Shown here piece after piece: positions 1 through 11,139 of a stretch of DNA of 64,000 nt; position 1 is the first letter of the stretch; the number at the start of each line of letters is the position of its first letter. A program made the position numbers and the translations under genes. The notes below the pieces were generated by a model. The model did not search any database. It was not told the DNA's origin and saw only the letters and a list, made by a program, of their open reading frames with translations. Origin of the DNA: Trifolium pratense (Eukaryota; Streptophyta; Magnoliopsida; Fabales; Fabaceae); assembly GCF_020283565.1 (NCBI RefSeq), contig NC_060059.1:9555501-9619500 (forward strand), read 5' to 3'.

Positions 1-477
1 AGAGAGAAACAAGAACAACAACACGATGATGAGAGGAACATGAAGAAGGTTTTTAACATTCTTTCTTTCATTTTCAGATTTTTTTTTTTTTTATAAAAAT
101 AAATAAATTTTACACCTGTTTAATGACATGACTTTAATAAATAAATAAATTTCACATGTCATTGCCACATTATGCTAACGATATAGTCAGATGTCGGGAT
201 CTAAACACTATACGAGGAATTATTAATTTTTTTTTACGTGAGGTAAAACAAAACTCGCTAACATTACAGGTAGAAGCTCTATTAACCCAAAATTTAAATC
301 AATTGGATAATAAATTTATATCATGCTAACGATATAGTCAGTATTTATTTACAATTTTTTTCACGAAATTCAAAACAAACTAAATTGATTAATAAATAAT
401 TACTAATTTGTTCTGTTCAAATAAGTTAATGATTTTATTCTTACATCCGATATATTTTGGAATTGGATTTTTCACAA
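1..477. other. AT-rich intergenic DNA
   Basis: No gene is visible here. The stretch is AT-rich and ends at the 3' terminus of a Helitron that lies on the minus strand. Confidence 0.5.
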
Positions 478-580
478 CTAGTCCCACACCCGTGCGATGC
501 ACAGGTGTTATGTGGTATTTTATATTATAATGTTGAAAAATTATTTGTATAAATTGTAACAATAAGTATTATAAAATGAA

Positions 581-626
<46 letters not shown>

Positions 627-1403
627 TAAAAGTGATGTACTTATCACTTCCTCCAACCAATATATATACCTATATGTATAGAGAATGAGTACGGACCATC
701 AAAATTGAATGAAATATATTTATTTTTTTGGTGGGGTGTGCCAGTCAATGCAATAGTGCAACGCATAGGCGACACACTAAAATTGAATGAAATATGATAA
801 TGATAATGGTTATTATATATTTCAATCTCATAACCTAACTTTTTGCATAACCTTCACTCTTCTCTAAAATTATAATGTAATTAAGTCAATAATGTATATC
901 TTCGTATTTTTTTTGTGTGACTAAATTATAAACTCTTTGTTGTTTCTATGAAAACGGTTGACATTTAAATGGGATAAATGTTGAAGAGAATCCAACCATG
1001 TTCATCTTCATTGTCACTAAGAAATGTTATAATAATGTAGAAAAATGTAACATCACAACATCAATTTTTGGATAATTGGAGAGGTATAATTCAATAATAA
1101 TGTAGAAAATTGTAACATCTTGTGACATCAATTTTTGGATAATTGGAGAAGCATAATTATTTATTATTTATTATGAGACTGATATAATATAAAAAAAAAA
1201 TAGAGATGAGAATGATATAATATTGATTATATTGAAAAAAAATATAAGGAAGTGATGTGGAAACAAAAAAAATAGAGATGAAAATGATATAATATAAGGA
1301 AGTGATGTGGCATTATTGTGTGATTTAATTGGATGTAAATGAGTGATGTGGATTAGGGTTATGATGGATAGTAGGAGAACTATCCAGGAATTATATATAT
1401 AGA
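478..1403 (-). mobile_element. Non-autonomous Helitron, 926 bp
   Basis: Read on the minus strand, the element starts with TC at 1403-1402 (TCTATATATATAATTCC) and ends with CTAG at 481-478. It sits between a host A (1404) and a host T (477), the A/T target expected for Helitrons. Just inside the 3' end is a GC-rich hairpin: arms CACCTGTGC and GCACGGGTG around loop ATC, then TGGGA and CTAG. No Rep/helicase is encoded, so it is non-autonomous. The interior holds an (AAT)n tract at about 577-624 and two direct duplications near 1021-1150 and 1190-1310. Confidence 0.8.
577..624. repeat. (AAT)n microsatellite
   Basis: About 16 uninterrupted AAT units lie inside the Helitron at 478-1403. Length is likely polymorphic. 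Confidence 0.9.
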
Positions 1404-1875
1404 TTACAGTAATGTGTTGTAACTAATCTAGACCGTCCAATTTATGATTGGTGGCCGAGTTTTATTTATTTTTAAAACTATATTTTAATCTAAACTGTCT
1501 GTTCTCAAATTAATGTCCATGATTGATTACAACATAAAATTGCATCATTATTTAACAACAATATCTAATTAGTGACGCACATTAATTGATTAACGAGATT
1601 TCCACTGTCCATGTCTGCTATCCAACGAAACCACAGTCAAGAAAACAGACTTAACGGAATCACCGAGAAAAAAAGACCCTTTTGAACTTGATTCTAGTCT
1701 GACTTTGTGAAAATTCATGTATTGTCATCCTCTCCTAACCATCTCTGTCCTTTCTAGTCATGTTCCACATATAATAAAGATTTTTTTTTTTGACAATATA
1801 TATAATAAAGATAAAATATAAAATTAATTTATATAAAGCAATACCTCTCTATTTTTCAAATCAATAATATAAATA
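1404..1875. other. Intergenic, no gene seen
   Basis: AT-rich DNA with no coding potential that I can support. It ends with ATATAAATA (1867-1875), the left target-site copy of the next MITE. Confidence 0.5.
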
Positions 1876-2060
1876 GGAAAATGCTAAACAGTGCCCCCGG
1901 GGCACTGGTTAAACATGTTAAAATAGAAATTTTGTCTCGAAATGCGTACATTCAATGCCTCAAAAGTACAAAAAGTTGTCTTTTCAATATAAATTTTATT
2001 TTTTATTTCCTTTTTAGGTATACTTAACAAGTGCCCCGGGGGCACTGTTTAGCATGACCC
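1876..2060. mobile_element. Foldback MITE with 9-bp target duplication
   Basis: The 185-bp element is flanked by ATATAAATA at 1867-1875 and again at 2061-2069. Its inverted ends share ATGCTAAACAGTGCCCC, and each end also contains a GGGGC/GCCCC palindrome. A 9-bp duplication with inverted termini is the signature of Mutator-like elements. It has no coding capacity. Confidence 0.8.
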
Positions 2061-2169
2061 ATATAAATATAATCGGGCTAAATATAAGATTTATGAAGCC
2101 TATCCTTTTTGTACCATCTACCCGTTTATATCTACATACAAAATTTAATAATTTTCCTTTTTTTTATTT

Positions 2170-2375
2170 TTTATTTATTTATGATGTTAATCCTCCAATT
2201 CCCAGGAAAATTAGACCCTAATAATTCAGAATTCGGCAACAAGGTAAGTAAAATTGGCCAAAAATTAAACTCGGGTTCTCTCAAACAATCTGTCATTTCT
2301 TACAAAAAAATAAATAAATATGTCATTTGATGAAACTCATTAACCACTTGAGGTTAATGACTTGATTGTCTAATA
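2170..2375. repeat. Dispersed legume repeat, copy without SINE
   Basis: This degraded repeat resembles parts of 14810-14900, 19680-20040 and 26420-26560. It contains GGTAAGTAAAATT at 2242, the same sequence that is duplicated around the SINE at 19786-19910. It therefore serves as an empty-site reference. The repeat class is not identified. Confidence 0.5.
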
Positions 2376-2762
2376 ATTTTGAATGGAAGAGGAATATCCT
2401 GAAATAAAGAAAACCATAATAGAATCACATAAAATGAGTTTAACTTGGTTGATAGTGACATTGTATTATATATGTCGGGGTCAGGATTCTAATATCGAAC
2501 ATCCCTACTGTTTCACCTTGATGATGGAATTTCTAGCCATTAGGCTACTTTAAAAAGAAAATTATGTGAAATTTATCTTTATTGAACATTTTAATTAAAA
2601 AAAAGTAGAAAATATTTGCTCCGTTTGTGACTATAAGTAAACATGGCGGACCCAAAAATAAAACAGTCCAAGTACTTGCGTGACTCCGAATAAAATATAT
2701 ACTTTTTCTTTTTGCGCCCCCCAACTTTTTTGCACCTTCTAAAATTCTAAAATACTTCGATC

Positions 2763-3325
2763 TAGGAAGCACGGACACTTCTATGATTAGGCGTGTCGCG
2801 GTGTCCGACACTCATGACACTCGTACGACACATGTTGGATAGGTCAAACCAGTGTCCAAAAAAAATCAATTTTTTCTTAACTGTGACACTTCTTTGATCG
2901 GTGTCCGACACCTGTAAGAGACTCACACGACACGTGTTGGACAAGTGTCCAAAAAAATTATTTTTTCTTTACGTATACTCTCCTTACGCACATATCAGAC
3001 ATATCTACAAAAGTTAAAGATGCGTCGAAACAACAATATTGATCAATGAGGGATTGAAGACATTGCATTTTGATTACAATAATTTTAGTTTTTTCGATAG
3101 TAGATGGATAAATAAAGGTAAAATATTATTATATTTTGTTTTATAACTTTTTTTAAGAAATAATTTGCTCAACTTAGATTTACATGTATATATTTTAATT
3201 TTCAATTTATATCTTTTATAAATATGTAGCGGTGTCGGTGTTCTATATTTTTTACATTAACGGTGTCGTCGTGTCTGTGTCAATGTCGTATCGCGGTATG
3301 CGTGTCGAAGTCCATGCTTCATAAA
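2763..3325. repeat. CCGACAC-rich foldback repeat
   Basis: The left end carries GAAGCACGGACAC and the right end GTGTCGAAGTCCATGCTTC, which are imperfect inverted copies. The interior has several variants of GTGTCCGACAC and GACACGTGTTGGAC. A shorter relative lies in intron 6 of the RING gene (about 7646-7805). I found no clear target-site duplication, so the class is uncertain. The short open frames here are by-products of the repeat. Confidence 0.6.
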
Positions 3326-3824
3326 CTTCAATTACAAGATAATTAACAAACGTTAAAAGAGGAGAAAATTTAAAGAAAAAAAACAGAATTTGCTATATAA
3401 GTAGTCAACTCAAGGATATAAAATCCTAATAAAATACATCACTGATTGACTGCTATTTTGATCCGACAATTTCTTTTTGACAAATTAATTTGCACATTTT
3501 TTTTGACTCAATCCTTTCACAACTTTTTATTTTTGTTGACAGAACTGCACTAGTTTTTTTCACAACATAGAAAATAATCCTTTAATTTTTACTATCGATT
3601 TAATCTATTCAACATCAAGTGATTTCAACCGTCCCTCCCAATTTCGGTTGCTAGGAGAAAAAGTAATCCTTTTCGGTTTGCACCAGTTGAAACACAGAAA
3701 TAAAGAAAAAACATTGCTTTGGCGTGAAAAAGAAGGCAAGAGAAATTGTTAATTAATTAATTAAAAAAATAAAATAAAAAACAAAACAAGACAATAGAGA
3801 AACTGAGAAAGTTTGTTTGTTCCA

Positions 3825-3827
<3 letters not shown>
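3326..3827. other. Upstream region of the RING-finger gene
   Basis: Non-coding AT-rich DNA before the CT tract of the RING gene leader. No confident TATA box was identified. Confidence 0.4.

Positions 3828-3858
<31 letters not shown>
3828..3858 (+). repeat. (CT)n tract in the probable 5' UTR
   Basis: An uninterrupted pyrimidine dinucleotide run lies about 190 bp before the RING gene ATG. CT tracts are common in plant 5' leaders. Confidence 0.8.
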
Positions 3859-3863
<5 letters not shown>

Positions 3864-4043
3864 TGACATCCTCCGAGGATTTTTGATTCCATCATCTTCT
3901 GCGAAATTTCAGTTTCCATTTCATCATCCTTTGCAACACGACACAAAACAGATACAAGTGTTTCTCTCTGTCCACGTCATCACCAACTGTTTCTCTTTTG
4001 GTCTCTGCAATTTCTTCATCTTTTTTTGTGAGAAGAAACCAAA

Positions 4044-7000
4044 ATGCTGGTTCGAAGAAGAGTGATGAGTTGGAGAAGGGTAGCCAAATCCCTTCAAGCT
4101 ATGTTAGCTCATGCCTTTCTTTTCTCCTTCACTCTTCTCCTTGTTCTCAAACTTGACCGTTTCTTCATTTTTTCATGGTGGTGAGTTTTTTCTCTTCTTT
4201 TACTCTCTCTTTACCTTCTTTCTTATCAACCCTTTTCATTAAATGTACAAACAAATTAAAGGGTCAGATCAAAATTTTATCTTTTCAATTTTTCTTCTGT
4301 GAACAATTTTTTCTGTCAATTATGTTTCCCCCTTTTGTTTTATTTTTTTTTTCAATGTATGTGTGAACTGAAGGGTTTAATTTTTTTTTTTTTTTTTTAA
4401 TTTTGTAGAAAATGACATTTGATTTAGGAGAATGATGCTGGGTATTTTTTTTTCCCCTTTAGAAAAGTTGTTTGCTTTATTTGTATGCTGTGTGTTTAAT
4501 TGCATTAATATATTTATTATGATTTTGTTAAATTGATTTTTGTTTGGAAATGGAATTGTATAACTTTGAGTTCTTGGTTGCTGATTTCTGTGATACTGAA
4601 TTTTTCTGTGGGGAGAATGTGGATTCCTGTGTTTTAGTGTCCTATGTCCTAATGAAAGTGAAGATAGTTTGTCTGACTAGGGAATGAAAATTTACTAAAA
4701 AATTGGGATACGAGTGAGAATAATAGCAAAAATAGTGCAAATAATGAGCTATAGCTGAGCAAATCTGCAACTAGAATAGCTACACAGATGGGCGAAAGAG
4801 TAGATTAGGTGGAAAAATAAGACTCTAGAACACAGAAAATGTGGAAACCCTAACAATGAAGCAAATGCACAAAATACAGCAGCAACTCAGCATCACTCTA
4901 TGCATAAGCCAAAGGAAAATTGCTCATGCGGTGCGCACAATTGCAACCCCTTGCTGCCAACTGCAAGTGTTTTTCTGGGGGTGCATTGTCAGAAGCTTGA
5001 TGCCTTTCATTGTATTGCTTCTATATATAATAGCATGAGCATTTACAACTATTGATTACAAATATTCTATGTCTGATTTTCTAGTCTATTCTAGGAATGG
5101 AAATATATACAATTAAGGACAACCAAATTATTCCCTTATTAACATGCATATGAAGTAAGGGAACACATAGTCAAAATGATAAAAAAATTAAGTAAAAATA
5201 AGGCTTAACTACATATTTGATCCTTTACGTTTATTTCAGGTTTCAATTTGGTCCCTTACGTTTCCACCGTTTGCATTAGTTAGTCCTTTTGTCACATGTG
5301 GTAGACGTTTGCATATGTGGACAGACACATCGACACTTGGACAGTTGGACACGTGTATAGTTGAAACAGTGTTAGTGACAAAACTAACGGAAAGGACTAA
5401 CTAATGCATATGGTGGAAACGTAAGGGACCAAATTTATACTTTTTAAACAAATGGACCAAATTGAAACCTAAAATAAGGGACCAAACATGTAGTTAAGCC
5501 TAAAAATAATGCTGATCAATGTTGTATCGTATCTGGTTGACAACGTGTTTTTAGTTGGTAAGAGTCGTATGTGTTCATTTATAACCAGATTTGGTTCCGG
5601 TTATAGATGGACTACTTATCCGGATACAGTGAGCAGCCCTAGGTAAGACGCATGGAAGAGGTATCTTTGAAATATCGGGTACTTTATTGTAAAATAAAAA
5701 GTTATTGGAAAACTTCTGGACACATATTGAGATGTATCATACACACCAGTGTGGGTGTGGGCGTCAGATTCAGTTGATGTCCTGCCCATTTATGTTATGT
5801 TGTAGTAAACCAGACATAAACCTATGACCATTCCTTCTAAATTAGGGGCTATTGGTTCAAATCATGTCTTAAAATATTGATAGGTAGAGTTTTGAGTAGT
5901 GATCTCAGATTGTGGTTTTCTTAGAAGCTAGAGGAAATAGATTAAGCTATAATATAATCTTCCCTTTGATTCTTTGACAGTTCGTTACATCATAACATAT
6001 CTTTCTTTTTGGCAGGACCGTGTTTTTGCCTCTTTGGTTGTTTCATGTGGTTGTAGCACGAGGCAGGTTTTCCATGCCTGCTCCTTCAATGCCTCATGGT
6101 CGCCAAGTAAGACATACCTGTTTTTTGGAAAAATTAGAAATTTGTCGTGTTTTAGGTTTTTGTTTCTGTAATAAAAATATTTTGTTGACACGCAGTGGGC
6201 ACCTTGTCATTCAGTTATAGCAACACCATTACTTGTGGCATTTGAGCTTCTTCTGTGTATACATCTTGGTAGCAGTTATGGTAAGCAACATTTCTATGGC
6301 ACAACTATCATGGACATTATTTTATAATTCATTGATTGTAAGATGCTATCAGTTTAATTAATTATTCATTGTAATGATGCAGTGGTGAATTTGAAGATTG
6401 TATTCATACCTCTTATAGCTTTCGAATTGGTGATTTTGATCGATAACATTAGGTAATTATCTTGTTTCCTTTATAGCTTACCAAAATTTATATTCTATAC
6501 GTTGGAAATCCACCTAAACTGTAGTCCGTCACTAGCCGCCTTAATTACGGAAACTTTGGACTACCTTAATTGCAGCCTTCATCACCTTCGTTGTGTTGGG
6601 TGTGAGTGAGGGAGTGTGGTTAGTCCCACATCGATTAAAGATATATGGCATGAGTAGTGCTTATAAGGCTTAGGTAATCGTCACCTTACAACCCAGTTTT
6701 GTGATGCTTGACTTACGCTTACGCCCTGAGCTCAAATTCTAAGATATATGTCAAGTCATAAATAGTCCTCCATCTTGTAAAATCAGTTGAAACTGTCATA
6801 AAAAATTGGAAACAGAATCGCCACAATCATTCATTATTATAAAATGTTTTACAAAGTAACTTGCATTTTGGGTTTTTTTTCTGCAAATCATGTTGATTGC
6901 TGCAAAGCGGCATAATTATAAGCTTGTAAAAGTTAATTGTATTGCTGCACATGGCTAGACTCAATATTAATCAATTATACAAGCTGCGAGGTTCAATACT

Positions 7001-9737
7001 ATTAACTACTTTGTATCAAGCTTATGCTTTATTGACAAAAAATGTATCTTTATAGGATGTGTAGGGCTTTGATGCCTGGAGATGAGGAAAATATGACGGA
7101 TGAAGCAGTATGGGAAACTCTTCCTGTAAGATATATAATTCCTTAATTGACTATTAATTGATCAATGATATAAAGGCCTTAATTCTTTGTGAAAAATAAA
7201 AACAAATATGATTTTTCAATTCAACCAACCTTAATTCTTTGTTTTATTCTAGTTTTGCACTATTTTAACAATATTGACTATCATATTGATGCGTCATTCG
7301 ATTGATTGTTAGTGCCAGCACCATTTTTCACATCTTAATAATTAACATTACCTTATTATTCAATACTTGCTATTAAGACAAATTCTTAAGTGTTTTCTCC
7401 GTTGATTATGTGATCTTGCCTTTTTATTTTCTCAATTCTTGTTACTAAATTCAAATCGCATAATTCTGTTTTCCAGCATTTCTGGATTTCGATATCCATG
7501 GTCTTCTTTATTGCTGCCACAGTGTTCACCCTTCTAAAGATATGTGGTAAGTGTTAATTTCCACTCTGAAACAATTGTTTACTGTGTAATTAACTTACTG
7601 TTGAAATTTAATGTTATAGACATCATTCCCCAGCTTTTCTTGACCTCTCTGCATACGGACACTCCTCAAATTAGGTGTGTCCCGGTGTCTGACACAGACA
7701 CGACACGGACGCTTATGATTACATTGAATTGTCATTTTCTCAAATTATTATCGGTGTCGACGTGTCAGTGTCCGTGTCTTGTCTGGTGCACGTGCTTCAT
7801 AGGATATTAGTGACCGTTGATTTTTCATTTAAAAATAAATGAATGGTAGAAAATTACCTAATTAATTTTCAATCATAACTGTTACCGTTTTTTATTAAAA
7901 TCTGATGGCTATTAATTCTCAATTACCTGCAGGTGATGTTGCCGCTCTTGGATGGTGGGACTTGTTTATAAACTATGGGTATAGTTAACTTTTCTTGATA
8001 AACTGCTTTAAGCATTTGGTATTAGTGTTGTGCCGTTTCCATCATAAAACCGTTTTATCTTTTGTAGTATCGCACAGTGCTTTGCGTTTCTCGTATGTAC
8101 AAAGTGGCACAATCCTACAATTCATGGAAACGGTCACATTACAGAACCATGTTCATCGTCAAATACCATAAGATATTTGGAATGGAGTAGAGAAGGTATA
8201 GTTATTTCTACTGATGAAGACGGGGAGCAAAATGCGTTTTGCAGTCTGCAGGACATAGGCGGACATATAATGAAAATTCCATTCATTGCTTTCCAAATAC
8301 TACTTTTTATGCATTTAGAGGTATAAATGCTAACAAAATCCTCTCATTATTTTTCTAACACTTTGTAGGTTTTTCCTCACCCTTTTATTTTCTTTCCTCG
8401 TTTTTTGTTGTTTAAATTTCAGGGAACCCCATCGGGTGCAAAAGATATACCCATTTGGGTAATTTTTTCTCCGCTTTTACTGTTGCAAGGAGCTGGAGTA
8501 TTATTTGCAGCATATAGATTAATAGAGAAGATTGTTCTTTTACTCCATCATGGGGATCTTCCTAGGAGCTACTCATCTATAGCATCAAAATCCCGTGACT
8601 GCTTTGGGTTTTTTCATCATGGATCAAGGTATCAGTTTTTATTTAATTGGCTAGAAAAACTTAAAACGTCGCTGAACTGACGTGAAAAATTTGTTGATAA
8701 CTGCACTTTTCCTCTTGTCAGGTTGTTAGGTTGGTGGTCAATAGATGAAGGAAGTAGAGAGGAAGAAGCTAGACTTTTCTGTGCCGGGAGTTCTGGGTCA
8801 GTACTCTACGTTACATTATGCCTTTTTTAGTATTTTTGACCAGTGTATAATGTTATTCATATTTCTCTATGATGATATGTAATTTGATTTACTATTTAGG
8901 TATAATACTTTCTCTCCTGATACCGTGAAGAAAATGCCTAGAGGGGAACTTGTTGAGGAGGTGAAGACATTGTTTCCTTATATCAATATATGTAGCTACC
9001 ACATTAGTATTTCTTACTTCACGTTTTACTTATTTAAGAATAAGTTAAACCAAGTACGTGAGCAGGTTTAATCATTTTCGTACATTTCAATAACCGTCTC
9101 TTCGTAACTTGCAGATTTGGAGACTTCAAGCTGCACTTGGTGAGCAGACAGAAGTTACAAAATATAGACAGGAGGAATATGAAAAACTTCAAAATGTAAC
9201 GTTCTTGACCTTGATTGCATATCGTTTTTAGTAAAAGTTACAAAATTGTAGAAGTAAATAAACCACTTAATAAGAGAACAGTTGTCTCGGTTTAACTTTG
9301 CAACTGTTAAGCAGTTAAAAATGCTTTCTATATTTCATCCACAACTAGCATTCTTGTTAGTTAGTTAGTAGTAGTAGTTTATTTCCATTCGTTGTTTGTG
9401 CTTGAATGACTTTTAATCGTATTAGGATCTAACACGCTTTAAATTGATTGCTAAATATGTACCAGGAGAAGATCTTATGTAGAGTTTGCTTTGAAGAACA
9501 GATTAATGTGGTCCTACTTCCCTGCAAGCATCACATTCTTTGCAGGTAATTGCTCAGTCAAATACTTTGTCACTACAAATATTTAGGGACTTATGCTTAG
9601 AGAAATTAGTTATTTCTTTTTGTTGTTGCCGTTGTTTGACTTCTGACGTGGTTAACAGCACCTGCTGCGAAAAATGCAAGAAGTGCCCTATCTGCCGTGG
9701 AACCATTGAAGAACGGATGCCTGTATATGATGTGTAG
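4044..9737 (+). CDS. Multi-pass membrane RING-finger protein
   Basis: Fourteen exons keep one open frame through GT/AG junctions: 4044-4180, 6016-6106, 6196-6280, 6383-6452, 7056-7125, 7477-7546, 7933-7978, 8068-8320, 8423-8628, 8722-8796, 8900-8960, 9115-9195, 9466-9545 and 9659-9737. This gives 467 residues; a second in-frame ATG at 4065 would give 460. The first two thirds hold about seven hydrophobic segments, as in the plant transmembrane Fragile-X-F-associated (TMEM185-like) family. A short linker leads to a C-terminal C3HC4 RING: C-x2-C-x11-C-x-H-x3-C-x2-C-x6-C-x2-C, with LCRVC, LPCKH and CPICR visible. The protein ends EERMPVYDV. Family knowledge suggests a membrane-anchored E3 ubiquitin ligase; the substrate is unknown. 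Intron 1 contains a MITE, intron 4 a TRIM LTR and intron 6 a foldback repeat. Confidence 0.93.
5202..5500. mobile_element. MULE-type MITE in RING gene intron 1
   Basis: The 299-bp element is flanked by a perfect 9-bp duplication, TAAAAATAA, at 5193-5201 and 5501-5509. Its inverted termini begin GGCTTAACTACAT and match over about 22 bp with two mismatches. The same family recurs at 24558-24871 and, more decayed, near 57302. No transposase is encoded. Confidence 0.85.
6590..6760 (+). mobile_element. TRIM-like solo LTR in RING gene intron 4
   Basis: A purine-rich stretch is followed by GTTAGTCCCACATCGATT, an AT-rich middle with TTATAAGGC, CACCTTACAACCCAG, and a terminus near CAAATTCTAAGAT. The same order occurs in the LTRs at 30305-30425 and, inverted, at 25100-25230 and 45980-46098. 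It looks like a single LTR of a terminal-repeat retrotransposon in miniature. Confidence 0.55.
7646..7805. repeat. CCGACAC-type foldback repeat in intron 6
   Basis: It starts near GCATACGGACACT and ends near GTGCACGTGCTTCAT, with GTGTCTGACAC and GTGTCGACGTGTCAGTGTCC between. It is a shorter relative of the element at 2763-3325. Confidence 0.55.
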
Positions 9738-11139
9738 ACCGGGTTGACTGTAAGATATATAAATATTATCTCACTATGGCTTGTGGTTTTAGATGAGGCA
9801 AGCACAAACAATTTATTAATTTCTCTGCTCATAGATATGGTGAACATACCGAAGTTGTACATAGTTTTAAACATTCATTGCAAGTTCAAACCCCACCTCC
9901 ATTAAATTGTGCATTTCTTCAATATTGAAATTTCGCTTTTGGTGCTGGACCGCTGGTATGTGCAATCGCATTTTGATTTTTTTAGTTTCTACGTAATGCA
10001 AGATGTTTATTGAACTATATATGAACTATGAATGCCATCATGCAGTTAAGGATTCACATGGCTGTCATTGAGGCATGTTTGTACTTGTAGTGAGTTATTA
10101 TAGTCAAAGGAAACTTTGTTGAATGTTTGGTCTGAGTCTGTGAAGTATCAACTATCAATCAATCAATCAATCACTTCATGATATTGATATTGCAGTTATT
10201 TTCTGTATGTCCACTTTTGTAGCGTTTTTAATGCTAACTCGACATGGTACTTGCACTATAAATTCTGAAACATTTCGTTACGCAAAACTTGCAAATAGTG
10301 GACCATTCAATCCTAAGGCATTTAAGAACGAACTACGAAAGGGACGGAGACGAGCACAACAAGCAACGGCTGTGAGCTCATGGCTGATAAACTTGTTGAT
10401 ATGTGTGCGTGGCCGCTGGACTGTGACGGTGGAGGCAAGTTTATAAACCGGCTTGTATTATGCAGCTACTACTAGCTTGTAGCATATTTTTATCAAACAT
10501 AGTCAAAGGTAATAAATTTGTAGGTCATGTTTAGCTAGTTTATTTAAGCAGCACTATGTGACTTCTCATTTTAAGAGAGTTTCTTTTATCTTCCCTCAAA
10601 GTTTCGTCGAAAGTAAACTTAAGGATGGAAAATAAAACTGTTTTTTGGGAGGGCCACAAGTCCACAACTGTAGATCGTTTTTAAGTTTCAACTGTTTAGA
10701 AGTAGAGAATACTTTAAGGCTCAGAGAGCATTTACAAAGATATTCGCATTTATCACCCTCCAAAGACACCGACGAGATTCAAACCCGGAACCTCTTAGTT
10801 CAAGACCTGTTTTTTTTTACCATTAGACCAAACTCTTAAGAGTTAGCATTTTGTATTTTTTGTGTAACCATTATTTTCAATAGTAAATAAATACCCCACA
10901 AGTGCTCCACAAAAATCATTGAATAGCATACATGAAAAAGCAACACAATTACAATACATGAAGACTTTTACCTCAACACAGAATAACAAGAATTTTTTGC
11001 CGTAGACAGCAATTATTTATACTACTTAGGATTAGGATTAATCAAACACATGAAATGATGAAACAGTCTTGAAAACAACATCAACAATCAATCAGCATGT
11101 CTTATGACTCAAAAGAATATCCACCTCAGGTGAATCTTT
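9738..11139. other. Space between convergent RING and LAR genes
   Basis: It holds the 3' UTR of the RING gene and that of LAR. Short open frames near 10207-10446 and 10645-10839 lack recognisable domains. Around 10770-10840 there is a GATTCAAACCCGGAACC motif like those in tRNA-derived dispersed repeats, but no boundaries can be set. Confidence 0.4.

Noticed and set aside
2545..2944. Two minus-strand open frames of 60-88 codons
   Set aside because: They fall in the CCGACAC foldback repeat and mirror its repeat units.
3761..4065. Open frames across the CT tract before the RING gene
   Set aside because: They are translations of the (CT)n leader in frames other than the gene.
10207..10446. 79-codon frame after the RING gene
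   Set aside because: It lies in the probable 3' UTR region and shows no domain.
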